64,000 bases of DNA from Azolla pinnata (Eukaryota; Streptophyta; Polypodiopsida; Salviniales; Salviniaceae), in NCBI GenBank assembly GCA_037176905.1, contig JBBBWG010011446.1:24033-88032 (forward strand). Reading direction: 5' to 3'. Made by a program: the position numbers and the translations under genes. Within the stretch, counting starts at the first letter, position 1. The number at the start of each line of letters is the position of its first letter. Positions 40,509-51,712 of this stretch are shown piece after piece. The notes under the pieces are model-generated. The model saw only the letters and a list, made by a program, of their open reading frames with translations. It searched no databases and was not told where the DNA came from.

Positions 40509-43500
40509 TCCTGTGGTGCTCTTTCTGTGTGTTTCTCAATCCTCATTTTTGTGCTTTATCCGCCGCTTTTTGTAGTGTTTCTAGTGTTTTCCCTTCTTGA
40601 TCCTCATCTGAGTACCTTTCTCCACAGCACAGAAAGTGCTCAGAGAATTTTTTTTGCCATTCAAATCAAGCCCCATGTTTCTTCCCATCGTTGTTTTACT
40701 TCTCCACATGACATGCTTTGGATCCCATTCCTGTCTGATTTGGAATCATGTCTCTATCTTCTGTTTAAGATATGCTGAGCTTCGGAGACGTCTAATTATT
40801 GATCCCCATACAATTGAAGATTCGCAGAAGGCCAACAATGTGCACGTCGATAATCCTTTGTCACAGGATCCAAGTAAGAAAATTGAATGTCTTGACTGGT
40901 GATTCATTTCATTTTATAGCATGATTCAAAAGCGCTGCTTTCGTTTACATAGTTTTTTTCAATCTTCCACTCGATGAGACCAGTGTATAGCCTACTGAAT
41001 TTGCATCTTGAAGGAAGATTCAAGCTATGCTTCAGTTTGTGTCTTTCTATCGAATTTTCATTCGGTAATATCGATGCATGACCTGAATCGACGTGATTTT
41101 TTTGACCTACTTGCCATAAGATCCGAGCAAAGATGCAAATCTGCATCTGATTTCGAATCTTATCTCATACGATACAAGTGATGGATTAACAATGTTCTTG
41201 CTTGATTATGATGCTTCCAGTGACATCATTCAATCAGTTTTCACAAATACCTCGCTAAGGTTATGTATGTGTTGATAAGCTCAACATATGCAAAGTCTAA
41301 AGTTCTTAACAGCCTTGGAACCATTTATAATTCTTATGCCTATGCATTGACTTGAATCTTTTCTATGCCCTCTTATTGCACCTCGGTGGATTAAATGTAT
41401 GGTCTGTTGTCGATCTATTTACGTTATTCACAACACTGTATGTGAAATTATCTCGTCGTTAGAAAAGAGGATGGAAGGTCTCCTTTCTTTTAATCCACAT
41501 GTGCTTCACAGAGAGCATTTGGGGACGCTACTTTGAAAACAGCAAGGTTGAGGGGACGATCAACACTGACTTGGCAAGGTTGTACCCCGAAGAACATGGC
41601 AGCTTCTTCCAGAGCAAAACATGCCAAGCCATCCTGAAAAGAGTTCTGCTGGTATGGGCTCTGATTCATCCTCAGTATGGCTATCAACAAGGTACAATGA
41701 AGAACGATTCTATTTGCTTCTTCAGATTCACAATTTTATTGTTTCGTATTGCATTTCTTTATGATTGATTGATCTCCATGGAGCTCATGCGAATTGATTT
41801 TGTGGTGTTTCTAGGAATGCATGAATTGCTTGCACCCTTGGTTTATGTTCTTCACATGGATATAGAACAGCTCAACAGAGTGCGGAAGAGATATAAGGAC
41901 CCATTTGAAGATAGCTTTGATGTTGGAATGGGGGAGGATGCCCCTCATAATACATCCACCGAGGCGAGACAAATCCTGCCCATTTTTACATCTCATTCGC
42001 TTGATGAATCATCGATTCATGGAAATGGTAAGGATTGGCTTCAACGCCTTCATCCTGAAGACGCAGCCCTACTCGAGCCCGATGATTTCGGTTTTAGCCT
42101 CGAAACAATGCTGAGTGGAAGCGATAGCTATGGTGCCGAGGGAGAACTGGGCGCCCTGATGTCTGCTAGGTTTTTGGAGCACGATGCATATTGCCTGTTT
42201 GATGCCTTATTGAAAGGGAACAATAGCTCCCTTGTGCTCGCAGATTACTATGTCGTTGCAAATGAGGGCAGGTCATCTGGGATATCTCCTATGCTAGAAG
42301 CTTCAGCCAACATGTATGAAACACTGTCTGCTGTTGACATGCCTCTATACGTTCATCTCGTTGGGCTTGGTGTGGAGCCACAGTTTTTCGCATTGCGATG
42401 GTTCCGTGTGCTCTTCGGACGAGAGTTTGCGCTGGCTGAGTTGCTCTTCATTTGGGATGCAATCTTTGCACTGCCAAGCACAAGTCATGGCCATGGAGAC
42501 TCTGTAACTTCTCCTGGTTCTAATCGAAGTGCATTCGTATCGCACTTTGCTGTGTCAATGCTTCTCCACCTACGGTCTGCATTGCTAGCTACGTCCGATG
42601 CTGCTAGCTGCCTTCAGAAGGTGTTGAATTTCCCCAAGAGTGTGGATGTAAAACTGTTGATAGAGAATACCAAGGCGCTTGAACAGTCAAAGGATGACGT
42701 CTCGAAGAGTACCTTATCCAAGAAAATCTGGGGGTTCACTCAGCTATTCAGCCAAAAGAATCAAACCAAGCATAAAAGCTGGTCAGGCTCGCCATTTCAG
42801 GCTCATATCCCTGCTGCCATTAAAGGATTGCACAGGAATTCTCCAGATGTCAAGAAGGTTGTCCCAGAATCTTATTGGGAGGAGAGATGGATGAACTCTG
42901 TGCTCCCAAAGGCATCCCTGCCGGCAGCACGTAGCAATGATACCATGGATGGGAAGAATTCACAGCCTGAAGCTCAGCACAATGGAGATGACCTCGGGGT
43001 TGAGCAAAACTTGGGAGATGCTGGTCCAAATCAGAAACTAACGAAAGATGCCTCTGGAAAGCATACACAACCTTTAGCTCCAAGTCCCAGGCTTGATCCT
43101 GGTGTAGAGAAAACTTCAGGAAATGCTGTTGGCTCAAATTTGAAACCAACTCAATACCATTTCAGTGGCAATGTCCACACCAGGACACGGCGGAAGTTAT
43201 TTGCGACACCAGATGTCGTAGACCCTCTGGGTGTTACTCTGCAAGGCAGTGACAGGAGTGAGCTATGGATGTCAGATGCAGAAACCTCTACTTCTGGTGA
43301 TGATAGCGAATCCCAGAGCTTCCTTGCCAAGGATACAAATCCAGCAGCTAGTGGCATGGTAAACAGTGGAAGGCTCAGATGCCATGACCAGACTCCAACA
43401 ATAATAAGCAGCTCATCTCATCTGGCAGATGATCCGGAGGCTGCATTAAGGACTCTCGGGCATTCGATGCTTGATAACATCAAGGTAAAACATAAGAGAC

Positions 43501-43757
43501 TATTGCTATGTTTTAATCTCAAAAACTGTAAACCTTTTATTGAAAGGATGATTTGTGTTTATCTATCGGCGTTGCTTAAGGTGCTTGAGAATGCATTGGC
43601 CCAAAAGGCGAATTTGGGTAGAGAGGGTGCTTCAACAGCTTTTCGAGAGACCATGGATTCCTTTTCCAAGGCCTTCTCGAGCAGTAAAGGTCAAACGGCA
43701 GCAATGTCAGCCCTGGGAGAGTTGAGAAAAATCAGTAACATGCTTTTGCAAATGTAA
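39801..43757 (+). CDS. TBC-domain Rab GTPase-activating protein, TBC1D5-like
   Basis: Five exons, 39801-40096, 40770-40873, 41512-41691, 41815-43484 and 43581-43757, give 2427 bp (808 aa). The TBC (Gyp1-like) domain starts at LRGLRWRVMLGVLP (residues 64-77). The arginine finger is in INTDLAR (I150-R156) and the glutamine finger in YQQGM (Y191-M195), so both catalytic residues for GTP hydrolysis are present. GMHELLAPLVYVLHMD and VEPQFFALRWFRVLFGREF are the later TBC signatures; the acidic insert between them is typical of the TBC1D5 branch. Residues about 460-740 are low complexity and Ser-rich. The last exon encodes a coiled-coil-like tail. TBC1D5 homologues stimulate Rab7-type GTPases at endosomes; the target here is inferred. 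Start is uncertain: Met16 at 39846 is a plausible alternative. Intron 4 (96 bp) is in frame without a stop. Confidence 0.92.
40482..40508. repeat. (GT)n microsatellite in TBC gene intron 1
   Basis: About 13 GT units in the first intron of the TBC1D5-like gene. Confidence 0.85.
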
Positions 43758-44773
43758 AAATGTGACCAAAACACCTGAATTTTTTGTATAGGATTTATTC
43801 AGAATTTAGGTTCTGAGTACATACGCATATCACATATATATATATACACACAGAGCAAGAATCAAATACATTGAACCCATTTGTAAATGGCTGGTCGCCT
43901 TGGATGAGATCCAACCCCTTGTGTGTGTACCGTACCCCCATTCTTTTGATGCAAAAACTGAATCGCTTTCCACCTTTGTAGATATAATGGAAATTAGAGG
44001 AATATATTTTTGGAGGAATATTGTGAAGATGTGAACTCTGAGTTAGGGCTTATGTGGCTGCCCACTACTTTTTAAAGTTGTTCAAATTTGTACAACTTTT
44101 AAAGTATTCCTGTTGAATGAAGTTCAAGAAAGATTCCCTTCTAGAAGGTTTGCTTACACAAATTTTGGTTGCAATTGTAATCCAAACCAATCCAGTAGCT
44201 GAAAATGAGATATGCCTTCTTCTTAATTGCTTATATTTCCAATAAATTAAGGAAGAGTTATGAAATGATAACCTTATCATGAAAAATCCAATCCTCATAT
44301 TTTCATGAAAGGTAAGGTTGAATCTGTGAAATTGAGGCTTATACAATGATGCAATTGTCAACTGGGGTATCGCTTCTCCAGTTTCTGTTTTCGGACATGT
44401 CATGTACAAGTTCGACATGTCATCTGATGATTGTTGTTAATCCTCACATTGCAAGTCCTGTGTAAACTGAAATTCATCTAAGGATACAGGATATTCCCAT
44501 GGGTCATTGCAAATAAGTCACCGTCATTAAAAAGCTGAGGTAAGGTACATTTCAGGCCTATTTGCTCCTCTAAGAGAGATAATAGAGAATATTAATGTTT
44601 TTCAACTCTTCAACCTTCACAGTTATGGTGATCAACTCAGGAATTATGTGTGAAGCATCAGATCAAACTGTACACGTTTACCATAAGATTAAAAATCATA
44701 GATTGTAAGCTTAATGGTGTATGTTAGGAGCAGAATGCTAAATCTTTTCTTTCAATTGGAATACCCTCTTCTC

Positions 44774-47700
44774 TTAGCCAGAACGTTCTTCACTGTCGAC
44801 TCTTGAGCTTCCAGCATGCTTTGCCAGAAATAGCTGGATTGTTCTCCAGTAACGATCTCCACCATTCAACCATGTGTCCATGTGCATTCCAGTTGGGAAC
44901 TCAACGAATAAACATCTTGGGTTGGAAGATGACGCATCATATAGCCGCTTCATATGTACAGGTGGAACCATCTCGTCTTTGCTACCCGATAAAAACAATA
45001 TAGGTTCAGAAATCTGCGGGAAGTATACACATGTTTGAGTCATGGGGACAGATCAATTTCTCCTCAATTGTAAAATAACAAACTGAATTTTGCTGCCTAA
45101 ATTTGTTGGAAAACGTACATTCTTAATGATGTCGATTGTATTCCAAGGCGAGCGCACAAGGAAGTTTAGGATCCGAAGACCCTGGCTACCAGTACCCCCA
45201 ATAAACCACTTTAGAACTGGCATCATAACTCCTGCCATATCTAATATTGAAGTGAATGTGTTCTCCAAGATCAATGCTGCAACCTATACATCATTTTTGT
45301 TGAAACTTTAACTCATTTTTCTCCATGACCCTCTCACACACACCCTCTCTCTTGATCTGAGAGAAGATATGTGCATATAATATATACATATGGAGCCTAC
45401 ACATTAAACTGAGCCAGGAGAAAGGAACTCTTGTAAGCTAGGAGATTTTGATGCCGAGAGCTTCAGCCAAAATCAAATAGTCCTATTTATAATATAAAGA
45501 GAAATAGAAAGCCTCCAACATGCGCATGAGTGCATATAATTTGGATGCGTCCTTCACAAGGTCTGACTATCAAGGGTTTTCTAAGAGATGGTGCACGAAA
45601 GACTTCTTATAAATCATGATCTCTAAAAGAACTGCTCCTAGCTTTTACTCAAGTACAATATCTCATACTTGTAGGATGCTGCACCCTTATGACTAGTACT
45701 GCATGATATATCTAAAGAATTTATGATAGAAAAACTATTTAAGTTTGAGCCCAAAAAATCTCAGGCTTGCACCCTTCATGGTCTATTTACATCTCACTAC
45801 AGGCCCGAAGAAAAACTATGAAATCTTTCCATTTCACATTAAGCAGACAGCACAAGATCAGTCTGCTGGAACAAAATAGTTCTGAAGAAATTGCCTTTTT
45901 AAACATGTGCACTTTTGGAACATCCCCTTGTATGTACAAGGATTGCAGAAACGCCATTGCAGATCTACAAGCATATGATCAGTTTAACCGTTATGTGGTT
46001 TGGCTTGACATAGCCTAAAGGAAAGACAGCGTGTCATTTTCGTTTTGAACTCCCAGAATCTACTACTACAATGAGCCCATTCACAAAATATCCATAAACA
46101 ATCCAATGGAAAGGATATTATATGGTTTAAGTGTCCTAATACTTCGAATATATTACATTATTTCTTTTCACGCAAATTGAATGATTAGCATTGACGTTTA
46201 AAGTTCAAGTGAGAAACCATCAAGCCCCAGAAAAATAGCAAAGAAAAATCACAGTAGAAGCAGAGAATCGGTTGCAATATTCAAGCCACAATATCTTCAA
46301 ACCCAATGCACACTGTCAAAGATAGTGCCACTGGCATGTTTCCACAACTGAAAATTTTAAGGAAATTCATGAAAAACATGATAAGAGATCCAAAGTGACA
46401 GCTGACCTTTCCTGGGTTATTTCGCACAAGTGCAGCCCCGACTGCCCCACCAAGTGACCTTCCAAATACAACCACCTTGGATGTATCGATGTCACTTCTT
46501 TGCAGTAGGTGGTCCAAGGCAGCCTGGTTTACAGAAACAAATTTCCCATTCAAATGCTGCTGTTTTCTACGAATGAATTGCAAATGTTTCTGAGTTTTCT
46601 CAATCTCTTACTTGTGCATCTTTTATCAAACCATGTTGAGATGGGTAACCATCACTTTCACCATAGCTATACCACGATAGCAAGAAGTAAAATCAAACAA
46701 TCAATAACTTTAAACAAAACGACCAATAAGAATGTAAGATGGAGCCCACATACCCTCTATAAGAAAGCATGAAGACATTGCACTGCAGGTGCTGCATCAT
46801 ATAAGCAATGAACTCAAGCCTGTGTGCAATATCTAGATTTTCAATATTGATGAGAAAACAGAGCACAAACTTCACGTAAATGATGGACTTCTGCACCCAT
46901 GCAACACTATCAGAATGTCTTAGGGATTGCTCTAAAATGGTAGGATACTTCCAGCATTTTCCTGAAAAAATAGGACGGTTGGACCTGCATGACACGTAAG
47001 ATTAAATAGCATTAGAAGCTGTCAATTTGCAGTAACAATAGATCCTTTTCTTTGGTATTCTAAATGATAGCCAAAAAGCTGAATACAAATACGGTTAATA
47101 AACTCTTAGAATGGTGAATCTTCCATTGTAATGATCTTGATGCATTGTTGTGCAATCATTAACACTGAAAAGAAGAATCGTCGGAAAGACTTGGATTCTC
47201 ATATCATTGCATAAATAAACTCTCATTATGACCTTCACGCATCATTGTGCTAGCGTTTAACCTTGAATATACGGTTGATCAGAAAAATCGTGGAATTGTG
47301 GATTCTCATAGAATAGAATCAATGTGTACTGTTGTTACTGCAGAAAAAGCTACACCAAACTCACTGTGATGGTCGTTATGCATTGTTATGCTCGTCGTGA
47401 CTACTGAATATAAAGCAGTTCAGTCACCTCTTGGAATGGTGGATTCTCATCAAATACAATGAAATGTATTACTGATATTTGCAACAACAAGAAAAACGTT
47501 CCGACAAACTCTCATTGTGGCAGTCTTTACGCATTGTTATGCTAGCATAAACACTGAATTGTGGACTGAAAACTATTGGAATGGTGGACTGTCGTGGAAT
47601 ACGAACAGAATGTGTTATTGGCATTGTGGAGATGCTAAACCAAACTTCCATACTGAAAAAAAGGTAGGACTTGGCTTCTCAATGGGATCATCTGCCCTTG

Positions 47701-47898
47701 AAGATAAAATAATTAAAAAACCCTAACCCTAAAACTACACAAGGTGGGGATGGAGGGTAATCCTCCTTACAAATAAGTAACAGAATTAAACAAAACAAAA
47801 CAAACCTTGCAACAAATTAAACAAACGAAAACAAAACGGAGCGCCTGCTGCGATAAAGAGAACAAGATATCGGTCAGATCGGGGGCAAAAGAAGGGGG

Positions 47899-47952
<54 letters not shown>

Positions 47953-48186
47953 GCAAGCGGGGTGGAGCTTGATGAACCAGCAATGCAAGCGAACGAGATC
48001 GGAGGCGGTGAGCCAGACGTCTTCGTAGGGGAGGCGGAGGCGAGCAGGCGTGATGGGGTAGGATCGGCTGAGGCCAGGGACGACGGGGACGTAGACGAGC
48101 TTCTCCTGGAAGGCGACGAGGAGGAGGAGGCATGTGCAGGTGAGGCCGCCGATGCCGTAGAGGACGCCTTCGTAGAAGCTCACCAT
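44774..48186 (-). CDS. WAV2: WAV2/ABHD13-like alpha/beta hydrolase, membrane anchored
   Basis: Seven exons on the minus strand: 48186-47949, 46984-46949, 46832-46754, 46666-46612, 46523-46407, 45283-45119 and 45013-44774. They total 930 bp (309 aa), close to the length of Arabidopsis WAV2, the BEM46/ABHD13 homologue. An N-terminal membrane helix (residues about 5-26) is followed by AFQEKLVYVPVVPGLSRSYPITPARL, which is diagnostic of the family. The hydrolase triad is visible: S159 in the nucleophile elbow GRSLGG, D243 in SGSKDEMVPP and H273 in GMHMDTW. In Arabidopsis WAV2 is a plasma-membrane/ER protein that restrains root waving and bending. The hydrolase substrate is unknown. The gene is convergent with the TBC gene (about 1.0 kb apart). 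Confidence 0.95.
47902..47947. repeat. (GA)n microsatellite at the start of WAV2-like intron 1
   Basis: About 23 GA units that abut the exon 1 donor on the minus strand (exon ends at 47949). On the coding strand the intron therefore begins GT followed almost at once by CT repeats. Confidence 0.88.
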
Positions 48187-48235
48187 CGATCGATCGGAAG
48201 CTCTGGCGATGGCGATGGCGATGGTGGGCGATTCT

Positions 48236-48332
48236 CTCTCTTCTCTGCTCCGCTTCTCTCTTCCCTTTCTCTCTCCTCTCTCCTCTCTCTAACTCTCTCT
48301 CTCTCTCTCTCTGTATTTTCTCTCTCTTGGTG
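48236..48332. repeat. CT-rich tract upstream of the WAV2-like gene
   Basis: TCTC-rich sequence 50-150 bp before the start codon of the minus-strand gene. It is GA-rich in the transcript sense and probably lies in the 5' UTR. Confidence 0.7.
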
Positions 48333-48371
48333 AAAACATTAGTTATTAATATTTGTATTTTGAGGAATTGA

Positions 48372-49130
48372 AAAATGCGCACCGTACGCGTATAGTACGC
48401 GTACAATACGGATGCTGCGTATTTCAGGAGGTAGCATTTCTTCGAATATTTGGAATACGTATTTTCGCACATTGTTGCGAAGTACGTTCTAAACATGTCG
48501 AATACGGTTTAAATACGTCGAATACGGGTTGAATTCGTCAAATACAGCTTTAATACGCCAAATACAGGTTAAATATGTGTAGTTATTGGTTAAATACGTG
48601 TAAAAATGCGCACCGTACGCGTATAGGCCGCGTACAGTACGTATGCTGCGTATTTCAAGAGATAACATTTCTTCGAATATTTGGAATACGTATTTTCGCA
48701 CATAGTTGCTAAGTACGTTTAAATATGTCGAATACGGGTTAAATACGTCGAATACGGGTCAAATTCGTCAAATACAACTTTAATACGTTAAATACAGGTT
48801 TAATATGTATAAATATAGGTTAAATACGTGTAAAATTGAGCGCCCTACGCGTATAGTACGCGTACAGTACGTATGCTACCTATTTTAAGAGAAAACATTT
48901 ATTTGAATATTTAGACTACGTATCTTCACATATAGTTGCTAAGTACGTTAAAATATGTCAAATACGGGTTAAATTCGTCAAATACAGCTTCAATACGATA
49001 AATACAGGTTAAAGATGTATAAATATAGCTTATAAATACGTGTAAACACAGGTTAAGTATGTTATATACGCGTTAAATACGTGTAAATACGGGCTAAATA
49101 TGTTTAAAGTATGTTAAATAATTATACAGA
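48372..49130. repeat. Tandem repeat of 230-231 bp (three copies)
   Basis: The landmark TACGCGTATAG falls at 48385, 48616 (TATAGG variant) and 48846, giving periods of 231 and 230 bp. Each unit also has a palindromic GTACGCGTAC-type core, GCATTTCTTCGAATATTTGG or a close variant, and a series of GTCGAATACGGGTTAAATAC subrepeats. The third copy is more divergent and runs into a tail (to about 49350) ending CAAAACGTTAAATACATGCGGAAT. That tail is shared with the GDH intron 7 segment. Confidence 0.88.
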
Positions 49131-49359
49131 CTCACAATTAATTAAACCCACATATCACTAAAAATTTTCATTATTCCACTTCTTGACATTATTATAAATT
49201 CGAATTTAAACTGTACAAAATCCTATAGTTCAAATCCAAGTTTATAACATGCCCTAGCAGGAATGACTTTCGATATTTATAAATTTGGGCTAAAAAAATA
49301 ACAATTCCAAAACGTTAAATACATGCGGAATGCGTCCGAGTATTTTGAAACGTATTTTA

Positions 49360-51180
49360 TTTGTGAAGTACGTATTTTTTGACAACGTAGTGTACTGTGC
49401 TCTTTGTGTGCAACGAGAATAAAAGGAAGCGAGACAGAATAGAAAAAGACTCAAGTTCGCTCGATAATGTTTGTCTGATAGAGGTTGCTTGCACATTTCT
49501 TATATAATTTAATTTGGTTACAATTGAGATTCAACGATGTTCTTGGCTTGCTAACTGATTCTGTTCATCCTAGGAAATTTCGCATTTGTGTTCGAACAAT
49601 ACGTTTTTGGTCTTACTCTGTTGTGTGTGAACTCTCCTTATTGGAGGGTTCTACAATAGGAGCAGAGTAAACGAAGTCATCGTTTCACTCGATCCAATTT
49701 ATAAGCAAATATATAAGCCAGTCACCGGGTTTTCTGGTTTTTCAGACTCCGATCCCAGCCGATACAAATGATACGTTAAATTTTAGTTTTTGCTCTTTGT
49801 GTTACCATCTCTAAATCTTCTCACACAACTATTGTTTATAATGATCAGAAGGACCTTGCATATTTTCAAAGGAAGTTGAATCTTAAGTCGGCTCCAAGCT
49901 TGCTTGACGCAGTTTCTAAAGCATTTCAGCTTTTAGTTCATCACAGTATATTGCCTTAAATGCAATAAAGACATGTAGATGTTTTATCGCAAAGACCTTG
50001 TAGCATTGCATCTAAGAGAGAGACTGCATTTGTTAATCACGACAAACAATTTTTGTGGGTGCCCTGTCAGTAATGACAATTCATGTCCTTAAGGCCCTTG
50101 ATAAATTCATGCAGCTTTTTAGAGTCCATTGACATTGATTGTATTAAGACGAACGATTTTGCTTGAAATATAACTGGGATTGTATTTTCCAAGGTCGCGC
50201 TTCATGTTCACGATCACTAAGTAATACACATTCAAAGACTAAATGTTGATTCGACGGATGACCGGCTTCAAACATTACAAAAGCATCATGTTTCAACAAT
50301 GATTGGGCACATAATCAACATAATTTGGACTTGAATCGAGGACAACGCTTCTGCTCATGATATATATTGCTACTCCAAATACCTTGATATGGGTCATATT
50401 GATTGTTGCATCTATTATCAGAGTCCATCTCACTAGATTCAAGGATTTTATGTCGTTTTTTGCAGTAGTAGACAAGTACACTTGAGTTGCAGAAACAGAC
50501 AGTGTCTATGAGCAACTATCAAACATTTAACGTCATTCTATTCTAATTATACAACTTCCTTGACGATATTATCGAAATCGTGATTATTGAACCACAATTT
50601 ATCTTGATATTCTAGAAACACTTTAACTCAAGTTCCTTGGAATCTCTTGTGAGTTGTCATATGGTTAATTATCACAAAGTGACAATGATATTGAACATAT
50701 GAAATAAAAATTTAAAGCAATATCTTCGTTGTTTCATCGAATGATTGGATTGATTCCTTGCATTTTGTATAATATCTCTCCACCTTTATGGTGCTCAAAT
50801 TGCACACAAGCCGCAGATCGAGTAGAATCTCGACTCCTCTGCACTAAAGAAGGACAAGTGGTGGAAGATGAACGATCGCATTAATCTAGCAATTGCGAAA
50901 ACATGCATTCAAGAGATATTTGGGATGCGGCACCAAACCTCCAAAAAAAATATCTTGTTCTTTTAACCCGAACAAACAAGTAGGATCATTAAAGCATAGA
51001 ATTGTATCTGAAATAGTTGTTCCCACTCAACTGCTGCGACCGTCGCCGACGAGGCACAACTTTGTTCTCATCGCTTTGACATTCGATTCCAGCGTTTCAG
51101 CGAGCAACAACGGTAGCTCTAGCCGCGCTTTCTAAACGTAAGCAAACATCAACCCGATCGATTACGGATTGCCGTCGGTT
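49360..51180. other. Intergenic region with decayed coding-like segment
   Basis: No gene is supported. Around 49830-50230 one frame reads like a coding remnant (YFQRKLNLKSAPSLLDAV, then stops), possibly an old pseudogene or element. I could not name it. The rest is AT-rich unique sequence. Confidence 0.35.
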
Positions 51181-51187
51181 ACAGATC

Positions 51188-51508
51188 TTGACTCGAGATG
51201 CTCTTGCTTTTCTGAAACCAGAGACAATGCAAGCAGCTAATCCATGGTTACATGTATGGAAGAAGTACAAGGATGCGACGGCTGAACAGATCGATTCGAT
51301 CGATTCCAGTCCGATCGAGGGACTGAATCTTCACAACAAACAGATACAGATCGAGAGGAATCACGTGGACGAAACGATCGCGTTGTGCCGGAGAGCTTTC
51401 TTTCGGCGGCGAGACGAGAATCGATCACTTTGGAAGCTCAACAACATCTTGATCATCAATGTCACTTTGGATGTGGGTCCCTTCCAATGGGAAGAAGAAA
51501 CCCACTAG
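51188..51508 (+). CDS. Hypothetical ORF (106 aa), doubtful
   Basis: The open frame lies 200 bp before the RING gene's start and has a balanced composition (MTRDALAFLKPETMQAAN..., ending FQWEEETH), with no domain, signal or repeat. It could be an upstream ORF or the 5' leader of the RING gene, a small independent gene, or chance. Confidence 0.15.
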   Translation: MTRDALAFLKPETMQAANPWLHVWKKYKDATAEQIDSIDSSPIEGLNLHNKQIQIERNHVDETIALCRRAFFRRRDENRSLWKLNNILIINVTLDVGPFQWEEETH

Positions 51509-51712
51509 AGAAACAGAGTTCTGTAGCAAACAGAGAAACAGAGCATTTGTGTTGTAATGCTCTGTTCCTTCTCCTGCTTCCCCTTCCCCTTCCCCTTCCC
51601 CTTCCCCTGCTCCAAGAAAGACAGCATTGCAACAAAGCCCACAAAGGAAAACAGTCTCAATGATTGCCTGAGAGAAGCCCTTTCCTCTTCTCCAGGGGTT
51701 TGTTTAGTAGCT

